From CAVPHV01 sp963821095 (lineage in GTDB: Bacteria > Actinomycetota > Acidimicrobiia > Spongiisociales > UBA5794), in assembly GCA_963821095.1 (NCBI GenBank), contig CAWGCJ010000020.1, forward strand, positions 1 to 64,000: DNA of 64,000 nt, read 5' to 3'. The translations under genes were made by a program, and so were the position numbers. How positions within the stretch are numbered: position 1 is the first letter of the stretch; each line of letters opens with the position of its first letter. The notes under the pieces were generated by a model that worked only from the letters and a program-made list of their open reading frames with translations, searched no databases and was not told the DNA's origin. This document shows positions 7,881-17,885 of this stretch, one piece after another.

Positions 7881-10397
7881 GTGACCACTGAAGCCGACTA
7901 TCGCCTACCCCGCAATGTGATTCCGCGGCACTATCGGCTCACGCTGGAACCCGACCTCACCGAGTTCACCTTCTCCGGGAGCGAGGTCATTTCTGTTGCG
8001 GTCGTCGAAGCTACCGCGATCGTGGTGCTCAATGCCACGGAACTCGAGGTCGACGCTGCCGCGATCAGGGCCGTCGAGGGCAGCGAGCTCGTAGCTACGG
8101 ACATCGCGCTCGATGCGGATGCCGAGCGGCTAACCCTCACCTTTCCCGAAACGCTCGCTCCCGGCGACTACGAGCTCACGGTCTTGTTCCGCGGCACGCT
8201 GAACGATCAGCTGCGCGGCTTCTATCGGTCGACCTTCAAGGACGATGCGGGCAACGACGCGGTGATCGCCACCACCCAATTCGAAGCGACCGATGCCCGT
8301 CGCGCCTTCCCCTGTTGGGACGAACCGGACCTCAAAGCAACCTTCGGGGTCACCTTGATCGTGCCCGCCGGGTATGCCGCCATCTCAAACGGCCCCGAGG
8401 TCACCCGTAGCGATGCCGGGCCCGGAAAGGTCGCCGTCACGTTCGCCGACACCATGGTGATGTCGACCTACCTCGTTGCCTTCATCGTGGGCGAGCTCGA
8501 AGCCACCGAGGTGGTCGACGCCTCAGGCGTGCCTCTGCGGGTTCTCACCCCGCCGGGAAAGACTCACCTTGCCGACTTTGCGTTGGAGGCGGGTGCCCAT
8601 GCCCTCGGCTACTTCGCCGACTACTACGGCATTCCCTACCCGGGAGACAAGGTGGACATGATCGCCATCCCGGATTTCGCCTGGGGAGCGATGGAGAACC
8701 TGGGGGCGATCACCTACCGCGAGTCGGCGCTCCTGGTCGACCCGACCACTGCCACCCGAACCGAGCTCGAACGGGTCGCCGGGGTCATCGCCCACGAACT
8801 CGCCCACATGTGGTTCGGCGATCTCGTCACGATGAAGTGGTGGAACGGCATCTGGCTCAATGAGGCGTTCGCCACCTTCATGGAGATGAAGTGCACGGAG
8901 GCCTTCCGGCCCGATTGGAAGATCTTCCTGGGCGCCGCCGCCGATCGTGCCGCCGCCATGGAGATCGACGCGCTGGCCACCACTCGCTCCATCGAATTTC
9001 CGGTGGCGTCTCCCGAAGAAGCCAACGCGATGTTCGACACCCTCACCTACGAGAAGGGCTCGTCGGTGTTGCGGATGCTCGAGCAGTACATCGGTGAGGA
9101 GACGTTTCGCCGCGGCATCGGGTCGTACCTCGCCGCTCATGCCTACGGCAACACGGTGACCGACGACCTGTGGGACGCGCTCGAACAAGCTTCGGGAGAG
9201 CCGGTGCGCGAGATCATGCACGGCTGGATCTACCAGGGTGGATTCCCCCAGGTCAGGGTTGAGGCGGCCGGGGACCAGTGGGCACTTCGCCAGGAGCAGT
9301 TCCGCTACCTGGGCGAAGGTGGGGGAACCTGGAAGGTTCCGGTGCTCTACGGCGGGGCCGCCGGACGGAGCAGGGTCATCGTCGAGGAACCGGTGACGAT
9401 CGAACCGGGCGACGACGCCCTCGTCAACGCCGGCGGCTCAGGGTTCTACCGGGTTCGCTACGCCCCGGAGCTACTCGAATCCGTGGCGGGTCGACTTGGT
9501 GAGCTGGAGCCCGAGGAGCGCTACTCGGTCGTCAGTGATACCTGGGCCTACGTGCTCTCCGGTGAGGTGCCGGCGTCGGAGTTCATCGAGTTGGTGGGTG
9601 GGTTGTCCGAAGAGACCGAGCCCGCGGTCTGGCGGGTGGCCCTCACCGGGTTGGCGGAACTCGATCGGGTGGCATCATCAGATGTGCAGCCTGCGCTGCA
9701 GACGTTTGTGCGCACATTGGTTGCGCCGCAGGCCGATCGGCTCGGCTGGTCCCCGGAGCCGGGGGAGAACGACCTGACGAGGGAACTGCGCGGTCTGATG
9801 CTGCGAGCCCGTGGTGGCCTCGGCGACGATCAGGACACTGTGGCCGAGGCACGGGGTGTGCTCGAGCAGGCGCTCGCAGCCCCCGACACCGTTGATGGTG
9901 AGGTGGCGAGCGCGGCGCTTGCCATCGTTGCCGGGAACGGTGACGGCGTCGACTTTGTCCGCTTCCTCGGGCTGCGCGATGACGCCGGCACGCCGCAGGA
10001 CCAGGTCCGTTTCCTGCGGGCGGCGGCCGCCGTACCCGAGCAGGACACTGCGGCACAGCTCCTGGAAATGGTATTGACTGGCGACATTCGCAGCCAGGAT
10101 GCGTTCTGGCTCACGGCACTGCTGCTCGGGCACAAGGATACCGGTGCCGCCTCCTGGCAACGGATCAAGGAGCAGTGGGATGAGGTCCTGGCCGTGATGC
10201 CGAAGCAGAACCTGCGGCGCATGTTCGACCTCATCCAGTACCGCTCCGAGCCTGAGGTGGCTGCCGATATCAAGGCGTGGCTGGATGAGCATCCGGTCGC
10301 CGGCTTCGAACGTCACCTGGCCCAACAGATGGAACGTCTCGACGTCCGCGTCGGACTGCGGGAACGCGGATCCGACCGCATCGAAGAGGCCCTCTAA
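7881..10397 (+). CDS. pepN: Aminopeptidase N (M1 family zinc metallopeptidase)
   Basis: This 838-residue cytosolic M1 aminopeptidase has the exopeptidase motif GAMEN (residues 269-273) and the zinc site HELAH (305-309) with the third ligand Glu328, the standard HExxH-18-E spacing. Domain order is an N-terminal beta-saddle, the catalytic thermolysin-like domain, a small beta domain and an ERAP1-like helical C-terminus. It removes N-terminal residues from peptides. GTG at 7881 is preceded by an AGGAG ribosome site (atagGAGctgc). There is no signal peptide. The gene is followed immediately by a perfect inverted repeat that probably ends its transcript. Confidence 0.95.
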   Translation: MTTEADYRLPRNVIPRHYRLTLEPDLTEFTFSGSEVISVAVVEATAIVVLNATELEVDAAAIRAVEGSELVATDIALDADAERLTLTFPETLAPGDYELTVLFRGTLNDQLRGFYRSTFKDDAGNDAVIATTQFEATDARRAFPCWDEPDLKATFGVTLIVPAGYAAISNGPEVTRSDAGPGKVAVTFADTMVMSTYLVAFIVGELEATEVVDASGVPLRVLTPPGKTHLADFALEAGAHALGYFADYYGIPYPGDKVDMIAIPDFAWGAMENLGAITYRESALLVDPTTATRTELERVAGVIAHELAHMWFGDLVTMKWWNGIWLNEAFATFMEMKCTEAFRPDWKIFLGAAADRAAAMEIDALATTRSIEFPVASPEEANAMFDTLTYEKGSSVLRMLEQYIGEETFRRGIGSYLAAHAYGNTVTDDLWDALEQASGEPVREIMHGWIYQGGFPQVRVEAAGDQWALRQEQFRYLGEGGGTWKVPVLYGGAAGRSRVIVEEPVTIEPGDDALVNAGGSGFYRVRYAPELLESVAGRLGELEPEERYSVVSDTWAYVLSGEVPASEFIELVGGLSEETEPAVWRVALTGLAELDRVASSDVQPALQTFVRTLVAPQADRLGWSPEPGENDLTRELRGLMLRARGGLGDDQDTVAEARGVLEQALAAPDTVDGEVASAALAIVAGNGDGVDFVRFLGLRDDAGTPQDQVRFLRAAAAVPEQDTAAQLLEMVLTGDIRSQDAFWLTALLLGHKDTGAASWQRIKEQWDEVLAVMPKQNLRRMFDLIQYRSEPEVAADIKAWLDEHPVAGFERHLAQQMERLDVRVGLRERGSDRIEEAL

Positions 10398-10453
10398 CCC
10401 GTTCTTGCGTGGCTGAGATACCAGAAATCGCGCCTCAGCCACGCAAGAACGGG
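10398..10453. terminator. Perfect 20-bp inverted repeat between convergent genes (probable bidirectional terminator)
   Basis: The arms 10398-10417 (CCCGTTCTTGCGTGGCTGAG) and 10434-10453 are perfect reverse complements separated by 16 bases. The repeat starts on the base after the pepN stop and ends 1 base before the deaminase stop codon on the other strand. There is no T run on either side, so it is not a canonical intrinsic terminator. A bidirectional transcript-end hairpin or a dispersed palindromic repeat are both possible. Confidence 0.6.
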
Positions 10454-10454
10454 A

Positions 10455-10907
10455 TTACTCGCCGATGTCTTCGTTCCAGAGGGTGGGGTTGGCGGCGATG
10501 AAGTCTTCCATCAGGGAGCGGCAGGTGGGGTCATCGCGGATCTCGAGGTTGACGCCGCGCGAGCGGACGTAGTCCTCGGGCCCCGGAAGGTCACGTTCTC
10601 CCCGACGACGACCCGGGGGATCTCATAGAGCAGCACCGCTCCGCTGCACATGTCGCACGGCGACAGCGTGGAGTACAGCACCGAGCGGCGATAGGTCGCT
10701 GCGGGGAGGCGGCCGGCGTTCTCGAGGCAATCCATCTCGGCGTGGAGCACGGGGCTGCCCTGCTGCACCCGCCGGTTGTGGCCGCGGCCGATGATCTCGC
10801 CGTCAACGACGAGTACCGATCCGATCGGGATCCCACCTTCTTCGCGACCGAGGCCGAGCTTCGGCGATGGCGGCTTCGAGGAATGGGTCCGGTTCGTGAT
10901 CGCTCAT
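10455..10907 (-). pseudogene. Yeast-type cytosine deaminase (CDA fold), frame broken twice
   Basis: Joined across frames, the protein reads MSDHEPDPF..AIAEARLGREEGGIPIGSVLVVDG, then the zinc motif HAEMDCLENAGR, LSPCDMCSGA, IPRVVVGENVTF and a C-terminus ending NEDIGE. This closely follows Saccharomyces Fcy1 cytosine deaminase (HxE, SPCDMC, GEN, EDIGE) and differs from E. coli CodA. It would deaminate cytosine to uracil for pyrimidine salvage. One extra C near 10857 and one missing C in a GC run near 10585 break the frame; together they nearly compensate. Consensus error is more likely than true decay because all catalytic residues survive. It lies 27 bases downstream of the nitrobindin gene on the same strand. 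Confidence 0.75.
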
Positions 10908-10934
10908 GGCACCCAGCGTACCGGTCACTGCTCG

Positions 10935-11417
10935 TCAGCCTTGGCGGCGTAGGGTCGCAGTGAGGTGGATCTGGTTGGCCTGCCCGACGGCGGCCATCCA
11001 CAGCTCGTAGCGCAGCTCTTCGCCGACCACCACGAGACTCCGCTCCACCGAGCGCACCTCTTTGGCAGTTGGGGTGGCGGCAACGGTGGTGGTCGCCAGG
11101 CGCACTGAGGTGCCGTCGATCGTCCCCGCATGCACCTCGGCGACGCCGGTCGGCATGGCGACGACGGCTTCGGCCCGGCCCGGACCTGCGGCGCGGAAGT
11201 AGCCGGTCTCGGTGTGGAGGGGGGCACCGGCCTCGGGGTGAGCGCCCGTGCCCCAGGTGCGCTGGGTGTACGCCAGGAACGGTTTGTCCGGCGGCGCCAC
11301 GATGGTGATCTCCTCACCGTAGGTGAAGTCGGCGATGGTCGGGTACTCGCCGCGACCCTCGCCCTTCCAGGTGCCGACGAGGAAGGCCAGTGGGGCGATG
11401 TCGGGGTGAACACTCAT
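10935..11417 (-). CDS. Nitrobindin / THAP4-like haem-binding beta-barrel protein
   Basis: This 160-residue protein starts at ATG 11417 (MSVHPDIAPLAFLVGTW). It carries the nitrobindin signature GTWKGEGRGEYPTI at residues 15-28 and a C-terminal HLTATLRR, whose His matches the proximal haem ligand of the family. Nitrobindins are all-beta, FABP-like ferric haem proteins that bind NO and isomerise peroxynitrite. The open frame continues 66 codons upstream, but without homology and over the neighbouring divergent gene. It is divergent from hutG, with 67 bases between the starts. Confidence 0.85.
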   Translation of the reverse strand: MSVHPDIAPLAFLVGTWKGEGRGEYPTIADFTYGEEITIVAPPDKPFLAYTQRTWGTGAHPEAGAPLHTETGYFRAAGPGRAEAVVAMPTGVAEVHAGTIDGTSVRLATTTVAATPTAKEVRSVERSLVVVGEELRYELWMAAVGQANQIHLTATLRRQG

Positions 11418-11484
11418 GTCGCAAGTGTACGAGGCAGCCGGTGCGAAGTGTCGGCCCGGTCCCCGCTCGGTAGGCTTTGTTCCG

Positions 11485-12399
11485 ATGCTGTTTGATGATC
11501 CGTCCTGGTTGCGAGCGTCCGATTGGCTCGCCCGCGGCGCGGCCCAGCCGGATGTGGCCATCATCGGTCTTCCCACCTCCGTCGGATCGATTTCGCCGTC
11601 CGAGGCGTGGCGCACCCCAGGTCGGCTTCGTGAAGTGATCGCCGGGTTTTCGCCCTACGACGGCGAAACGGGAACGGACTTGACCTCGCTGGCCGTGGCC
11701 GACCTTGGCGATTGGCCCCTCGCCGACTTGAACCTCGACGAGATGGTCGCCGTCGTCGCCGGCTATGCCGCCGCGCTGCCCCGCGGCTCGCGCTTCGCCT
11801 TTGTGGGCGGCGACAACGCCATCACCCGTCCCCTGGTTGCGGGGCTCGCCGGCGACCACCTGGCGGACGTCGGCGTCCTCACCTTCGATGCTCATCACGA
11901 TGTGCGCCTGCTCGACGCCGGCCCCCGCAACGGGACCCCGATTCGCGGCCTGATCACCGACGGACTCCCCGGCGACCACGTGCACCAGATCGGCATTCAC
12001 TCCTTCGCCAACTCCCGCCCCTACCGAGAGTGGTGCGATGATCAAGGAATCGCGATCACCACAATGGCGGAGGTCGACGCAGCGGGCATCGACCACGTCG
12101 TATCGCAAGCTCTGGGGGAGTTGGCCGCCACCTGCGAGTGGATCCACGTCGACTTCGATATCGACGTCCTCGACCGGGCCTTTGCTCCGGGCTGCCCCGG
12201 GGCCCGACCCGGAGGGATGACGCCGCGGCAGTTGGCCACCGCGGCTCGGCTTTGTGGCCGGCACCCCCAGGTGCGCACCGCCGACTTCGTCGAAGTCGAT
12301 CCAAGCGCCGATCGGGATGACCTGACCGTGATGGCCCTGGCCGGGACGCTGTTGGCGTTTCTGTCGGGAGCGACCCAATCGAACGAGAGTGAGGGGTGA
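11485..12399 (+). CDS. hutG: Formimidoylglutamase / arginase-family ureohydrolase
   Basis: This arginase-fold protein of 304 residues sits directly upstream of hutH, so hydrolysis of N-formimidoyl-glutamate to glutamate and formamide is the likely role. Manganese-site motifs are visible: GGDNAITRP, DAHHDVR and DFDIDVLD. In the first motif the usual metal-ligand His (GGDH) is Asn, which is unusual for arginase or agmatinase. Start ATG 11485 (MLFDDPSW) is preferred; the upstream in-frame codons lack homology. The stop abuts the hutH ATG with no gap. Agmatinase-like activity is an alternative, but context favours HutG. Confidence 0.8.
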   Translation: MLFDDPSWLRASDWLARGAAQPDVAIIGLPTSVGSISPSEAWRTPGRLREVIAGFSPYDGETGTDLTSLAVADLGDWPLADLNLDEMVAVVAGYAAALPRGSRFAFVGGDNAITRPLVAGLAGDHLADVGVLTFDAHHDVRLLDAGPRNGTPIRGLITDGLPGDHVHQIGIHSFANSRPYREWCDDQGIAITTMAEVDAAGIDHVVSQALGELAATCEWIHVDFDIDVLDRAFAPGCPGARPGGMTPRQLATAARLCGRHPQVRTADFVEVDPSADRDDLTVMALAGTLLAFLSGATQSNESEG

Positions 12400-13911
12400 A
12401 TGCGCACCGTTGTCGTTGATGGTGGACCGCTATCGGTCGACGATGTCGTAGCGGTAGCCGGCAACCGTGCCGCAGTGGAGCTCGGTTCGGGGCTGCCGGA
12501 GCGGATGGCCCCGGCCCGTCAACTCGTCGCGGAGGTGGTCGACGAGGGCCGCACCGTCTACGGGATCACGACCGGCTTTGGCGCCCTCGCCTCAACCCAC
12601 ATCGACCCGGCGAAGGCGGCGCGACTGCAGATCGGTCTGGTGCGCAGCCACGCCGCCGGCGTCGGCCAACCACTACCGGACGAAGTGGTGCGCGCCATGC
12701 TGTTGCTGCGAGCCCGCACCCTGGCCCAGGGGCACTCCGGCGTTCGGTATGCCGTCGTGGCGCGGCTCATCGATTTCCTCGAGCGCGACCTGCTCCCGGT
12801 CGTGCCCGGACAGGGATCGGTGGGGGCGTCGGGCGACTTGGCTCCCTTTGCCCACCTCGCCCTGCCGCTGATCGGCGAGGGTCTGCTGCGCCACAACGGG
12901 GAGACCGCCCCAGCGAGCGAGATGCTGGCGGCCCACGGCTTGGAGCCCATCTTGCTGCAGGCCAAGGAGGGTTTGTCGCTGCTCAACGGGACCGAGGGAA
13001 TGCTGTCGCTCGGGACGCTGGCACTCCACCGCGCTCGGCAACTCGCCTCCGTGGCCGACCTGGCGTGTGCCATGTCCGTCGAGGCGCTGCTCGGGTCATC
13101 CCGACCTTTCGATCCCCGCATCCACGCCCTGCGCCCTCATCCCGGTCAGGTGGCGTCGGCGGCGCGGATTGCCAGGCTCATCGATGGGTCTTCGATTGTG
13201 GCCAGTCACGCCGATGACTTCGTTCATGCGGTCCAGGACGCCTACAGCCTGCGGTGCGCTCCCCAGGTCCACGGGGCCGCTCGCGATACGTTCAGCTTTG
13301 CCGCCGGTGTGTTCGCCAATGAACTCGGTGCGGTGACCGACAACCCGATTGTGTTTCCCGCGACCGATGATGTCGTGTCGGGCGGCAACTTCCACGGCCA
13401 GCCGCTGGCGTTTGCCATGGACTTCATGGCCATCGCCGTCACCGAACTGGGGTCGATCTCGGAGCGCCGCACCGACCGGATCCTCGACCCAGATCGCTCC
13501 GGGGGTTTGCCGCCGTTCCTGGCCGCCGAGCCGGGGCTCAACTCCGGCTACATGCTCGCCCAGTACACGGCAGCGGCGTTGGTCGCCGAGAACCGGGTGC
13601 TCTCGCATCCTGCGTCGGTTGAGTCGATCCCCACGTCGGGCCTGCAAGAGGACCACGTCTCCATGGGGTGGGGAGCCGGGCGCAAGCTGCTCGACGTCAT
13701 CGCCAATACGGCGCATGTCTTGGCCGTCGAATTGCTCTGTGCCGCCCAAGGCATCGAATGCCGGGCTCCGCTGCGACCGGCCGCAGCCACGGGTGCCGCC
13801 CTCGCCGCCATCCGCGAGGTTGTGCCGCCGTTGACCGACGATCGGCCGATCGGGGCCGACATCGAGGCCGTTGCGGCGCTCATCGCCACGGGCCGGCTCG
13901 ACGCCGACTGA
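12400..13911 (+). CDS. hutH: Histidine ammonia-lyase
   Basis: This 503-residue member of the aromatic amino acid lyase family converts L-histidine to urocanate and ammonia, the first step of histidine catabolism. The MIO cofactor tripeptide Ala143-Ser144-Gly145 lies in GSVGASGDLAPF. The catalytic Tyr region VYGITTGFG is near residue 53, and LLNGTEGML and the FQP-like region GNFHGQPLAF are present. Length matches the family. The ATG begins on the base after the hutG stop, so the two are co-translated. hutU and hutI lie about 5.6 kb downstream rather than adjacent. Confidence 0.95.
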   Translation: MRTVVVDGGPLSVDDVVAVAGNRAAVELGSGLPERMAPARQLVAEVVDEGRTVYGITTGFGALASTHIDPAKAARLQIGLVRSHAAGVGQPLPDEVVRAMLLLRARTLAQGHSGVRYAVVARLIDFLERDLLPVVPGQGSVGASGDLAPFAHLALPLIGEGLLRHNGETAPASEMLAAHGLEPILLQAKEGLSLLNGTEGMLSLGTLALHRARQLASVADLACAMSVEALLGSSRPFDPRIHALRPHPGQVASAARIARLIDGSSIVASHADDFVHAVQDAYSLRCAPQVHGAARDTFSFAAGVFANELGAVTDNPIVFPATDDVVSGGNFHGQPLAFAMDFMAIAVTELGSISERRTDRILDPDRSGGLPPFLAAEPGLNSGYMLAQYTAAALVAENRVLSHPASVESIPTSGLQEDHVSMGWGAGRKLLDVIANTAHVLAVELLCAAQGIECRAPLRPAAATGAALAAIREVVPPLTDDRPIGADIEAVAALIATGRLDAD

Positions 13912-13997
13912 GCGGCCGACCCGCCGGGAGGTGACCCGGGCCCCCGAGCGTGTGGCGTACAATGGTCATCCGCAGAAACCGCGATTTGGAGAAGACA

Positions 13998-14284
13998 CAT
14001 GGTTTTGATGGATACGCTGAAGAAGTGGTTCGGCACCGCCAAAGAGCAGGCCGGCGACTTGGCGTGAAAAGGCCAAGCCGATGGTCGAAAAGAGCAAGGA
14101 AGCCGCTGCCGAGGCTTGGGTCAAGGGCAAGGACGTTGCTGGCGATCTGTCTGAGAAGGCCAAGCCAATGGTCGAGAAGAGCAAGGAAGCCGCCACCGAC
14201 GCCTGGGACAAGACCAAGGATGCGGCGGGCGACCTCAAGGACAAGGCTGCAAGCGGGTCAGACGACACCGCCGACGAAGGCTGA
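13998..14284 (+). CDS. LEA-like amphipathic helical repeat protein (one frameshift)
   Basis: This small Lys/Glu/Ala-rich protein of about 95 residues starts MVLMDTLKKWFGTAKEQAGDLA. After a frame break near 14063 it continues EKAKPMVEKSKEAA. Two copies of a 29-residue unit (87 bp; 14066-14152 and 14153-14239) differ at few positions. The pattern resembles late-embryogenesis-abundant, CsbD or apolipoprotein-like amphipathic helices linked to stress protection, but no family is certain. Upstream, GGAGA sits 7 bases before ATG 13998 and a TACAAT box lies at 13958. A strong terminator follows, so it is probably monocistronic. As written, the frame ends after 22 codons; a consensus indel is likely. 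Confidence 0.6.
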
Positions 14285-14302
14285 TCTTCGAGTTGTCACC
14301 AC

Positions 14303-14334
14303 AGAAGACCGTCGGGCGTGCCCGGCGGTTTTCT
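14303..14334 (+). terminator. Rho-independent terminator
   Basis: Arm 14303-14316 pairs with 14321-14334 around the loop CGTG, giving a 14-bp stem with two G-T wobbles and a GC-rich core, ending in TTTT and TCT. It lies 18 bases after the LEA-like gene and upstream of the acyl-CoA synthetase gene. Confidence 0.75.
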
Positions 14335-14415
14335 GCTTGGAGGGGCCGCGACGGCCCTGTCTAACATGGCTCTTGGAGACCCAGCCCGCACAGCCTGGTC
14401 CAGAAAGGCCTACCC

Positions 14416-16212
<1,797 letters not shown>

Positions 16213-16219
16213 AGGGAGC

Positions 16220-16924
16220 GTGCTCGGACTCGCCGCGGCTCAGATCGGGGAGTCTGACTGCGAAGAAATCGGTGACGGGCTGCTGGCGCAACCGGTCAAC
16301 GCCATCACCAGCGGAGCCTATGCGCTGATCGGTGTCTGGCTGATGGTGCGGGCCTGGCGTGGGCCGCGCCGGACCCGCTGGCTCCAGGTGGTCTACGCCG
16401 TCACCCTGATGGTCGTCGGGATTGGCAGCATCGCCTTCCACGGTCCCCAGCCGGGTTGGGCCAAGCTGGTACATGATGCGCCGATCGCGACCGCGCTCGT
16501 ATTCATCCTCCTCTACGACATCCAACTGCTCGCAGGGTGGAAGCCATGGGTCACGCTGACAACCTACGCAGTGCTGGTCGTCGCCGTGTTCGCCGGCTTC
16601 GAACTCGACTCGACGGCCAGCATCGTCGTCACGGGGGTTGTCGTGGTGGGTGCTGTCATCGCCGAGGTGTTGGTGATCCGTCGCGGGCTGAGAGTACGGC
16701 CGCCGTGGATGGCGACGTGGCGGTGGTACGCCCTCATGGCCGGCCTGCTGGCCGTGGCCGGCCTCGCCAATGTGCTCGGCCGGACCGACGCTCCGCTGTG
16801 TGAAGCGGACAGCGTCTTGCAGTTGCACGGCCTATGGCACATCATGACGGCAATTGTGTTTGGGTTGTGGGCCGTGATTGCGTTTCCGCCGACGATACCG
16901 GACGCCCGGAAGGACGAGGGATGA
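16220..16924 (+). CDS. CREST-superfamily (alkaline ceramidase-like) membrane protein
   Basis: This 234-residue protein has about seven hydrophobic spans. Conserved positions match the CREST hydrolase superfamily, which includes alkaline ceramidases, Per1 and PAQR receptors: an N-terminal SDCEEIGDGLLAQPVNAITS, GIGSIAFHGPQPGWAKLVHDAP in the middle and HGLWHIM in the last third. These give the Ser/Asp/His set thought to bind zinc. The likely activity is amide or ester hydrolysis of a membrane lipid; the substrate is unknown. GTG at 16220 has AGGGAG just upstream and follows the acyl-CoA synthetase closely, suggesting co-transcription. Confidence 0.65.
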   Translation: MLGLAAAQIGESDCEEIGDGLLAQPVNAITSGAYALIGVWLMVRAWRGPRRTRWLQVVYAVTLMVVGIGSIAFHGPQPGWAKLVHDAPIATALVFILLYDIQLLAGWKPWVTLTTYAVLVVAVFAGFELDSTASIVVTGVVVVGAVIAEVLVIRRGLRVRPPWMATWRWYALMAGLLAVAGLANVLGRTDAPLCEADSVLQLHGLWHIMTAIVFGLWAVIAFPPTIPDARKDEG

Positions 16925-16931
16925 GAGGACG

Positions 16932-17885
16932 ATGACCGAGCCGACGGCAGACACGCCGAGCCCCGCTCCGGGTGATTCCGACGCGCCGTCGGCCGCCGAC
17001 GCCGCAGGCGCACCGTCGTCTGACTCCAGTTCGGCCCCACCGCCCGATGCTTCTGACAAGGTGGCAACGCCCCCGCCCCCGCCTCATCCCGACAAGATGG
17101 CAACGCCCCCGCCCGACCCCGACAAGGCCGGAACCTCGACTTCCGATCCCGGTCCGGTCGATCGTTCGGTTCCCTACACCGAGGTGCCAAAGCACCACCG
17201 CCTGGCGGCCACCCCGGCCCGGAGCACGTCTCCCCAGGACCCGCCGGGGTTGCGAGACATTGCCTCGAGCGCGGTCGACGCCACCCTTGCGGTGGGGTCG
17301 GTGGCCGTTCAGGGGTTTGTCGGTGTGTCGGCCATGGTGCTGCGTCGCTTTGGCGCCAGTCCTCCGGCCCGCTGGGCCAAGAAGTCGGCTTCTTCCGCTC
17401 TCGAGCACCGCAATTCCGAGATCGGGGCGGTCGGGCAAGTGGCCGAGGACCAGATCAACAAGATCATCGCCGTCTTCGTTCCCGTCATTGTCAATTCGCT
17501 TGATCCGTCCGAACTGATGGCCAAGGTGGACGTCAACGCGCTCATGGACCGAGTCAACGTGAATGCGCTGCTTTCGCGGGTCGACGTGAACGCGCTACTG
17601 CAAAGGGTCGACGTGAACGCACTGGTCGACCGGGTCGATATCGACAAGATGCTCGACGGGGTCGACCTCAAGGCGCTGATGGAACGAGCCGACATCGGTG
17701 ACCTCGTTGCGCAGAGCACCAGCCAGATGGCCGGGTCCACGCTCGATATCGGCCGCCGCCAGGTTGTTGGACTCGACACCGTGATGATGCGGGTCGTCGA
17801 CCGCGCCTTGGGGCGCAAGGCTGGAGATCAACCGCTGGGCCCGCCGGAACTGGTTCCCAGCGACCACGAAACCGAGGTGGAGTGA
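16932..17885 (+). CDS. Pro-rich protein with 11-residue VDVNALLxRVD repeats
   Basis: This 317-residue protein has a Pro/Ala/Asp-rich N-terminus of about 100 residues containing short PPPPxPDK repeats. A predicted helix follows, then seven or so consecutive 11-residue units of the form V-D-V-N-A-L-L-x-R at about residues 196-258 (17517-17706). Similar repeats occur in actinobacterial proteins encoded beside or fused to RDD membrane proteins. The RDD gene here starts in the stop codon of this gene (TGATG), which supports a joint role at the membrane. The function is unknown. The repeat may form a regular coiled or solenoid rod; that is inference. Confidence 0.7.
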   Translation: MTEPTADTPSPAPGDSDAPSAADAAGAPSSDSSSAPPPDASDKVATPPPPPHPDKMATPPPDPDKAGTSTSDPGPVDRSVPYTEVPKHHRLAATPARSTSPQDPPGLRDIASSAVDATLAVGSVAVQGFVGVSAMVLRRFGASPPARWAKKSASSALEHRNSEIGAVGQVAEDQINKIIAVFVPVIVNSLDPSELMAKVDVNALMDRVNVNALLSRVDVNALLQRVDVNALVDRVDIDKMLDGVDLKALMERADIGDLVAQSTSQMAGSTLDIGRRQVVGLDTVMMRVVDRALGRKAGDQPLGPPELVPSDHETEVE

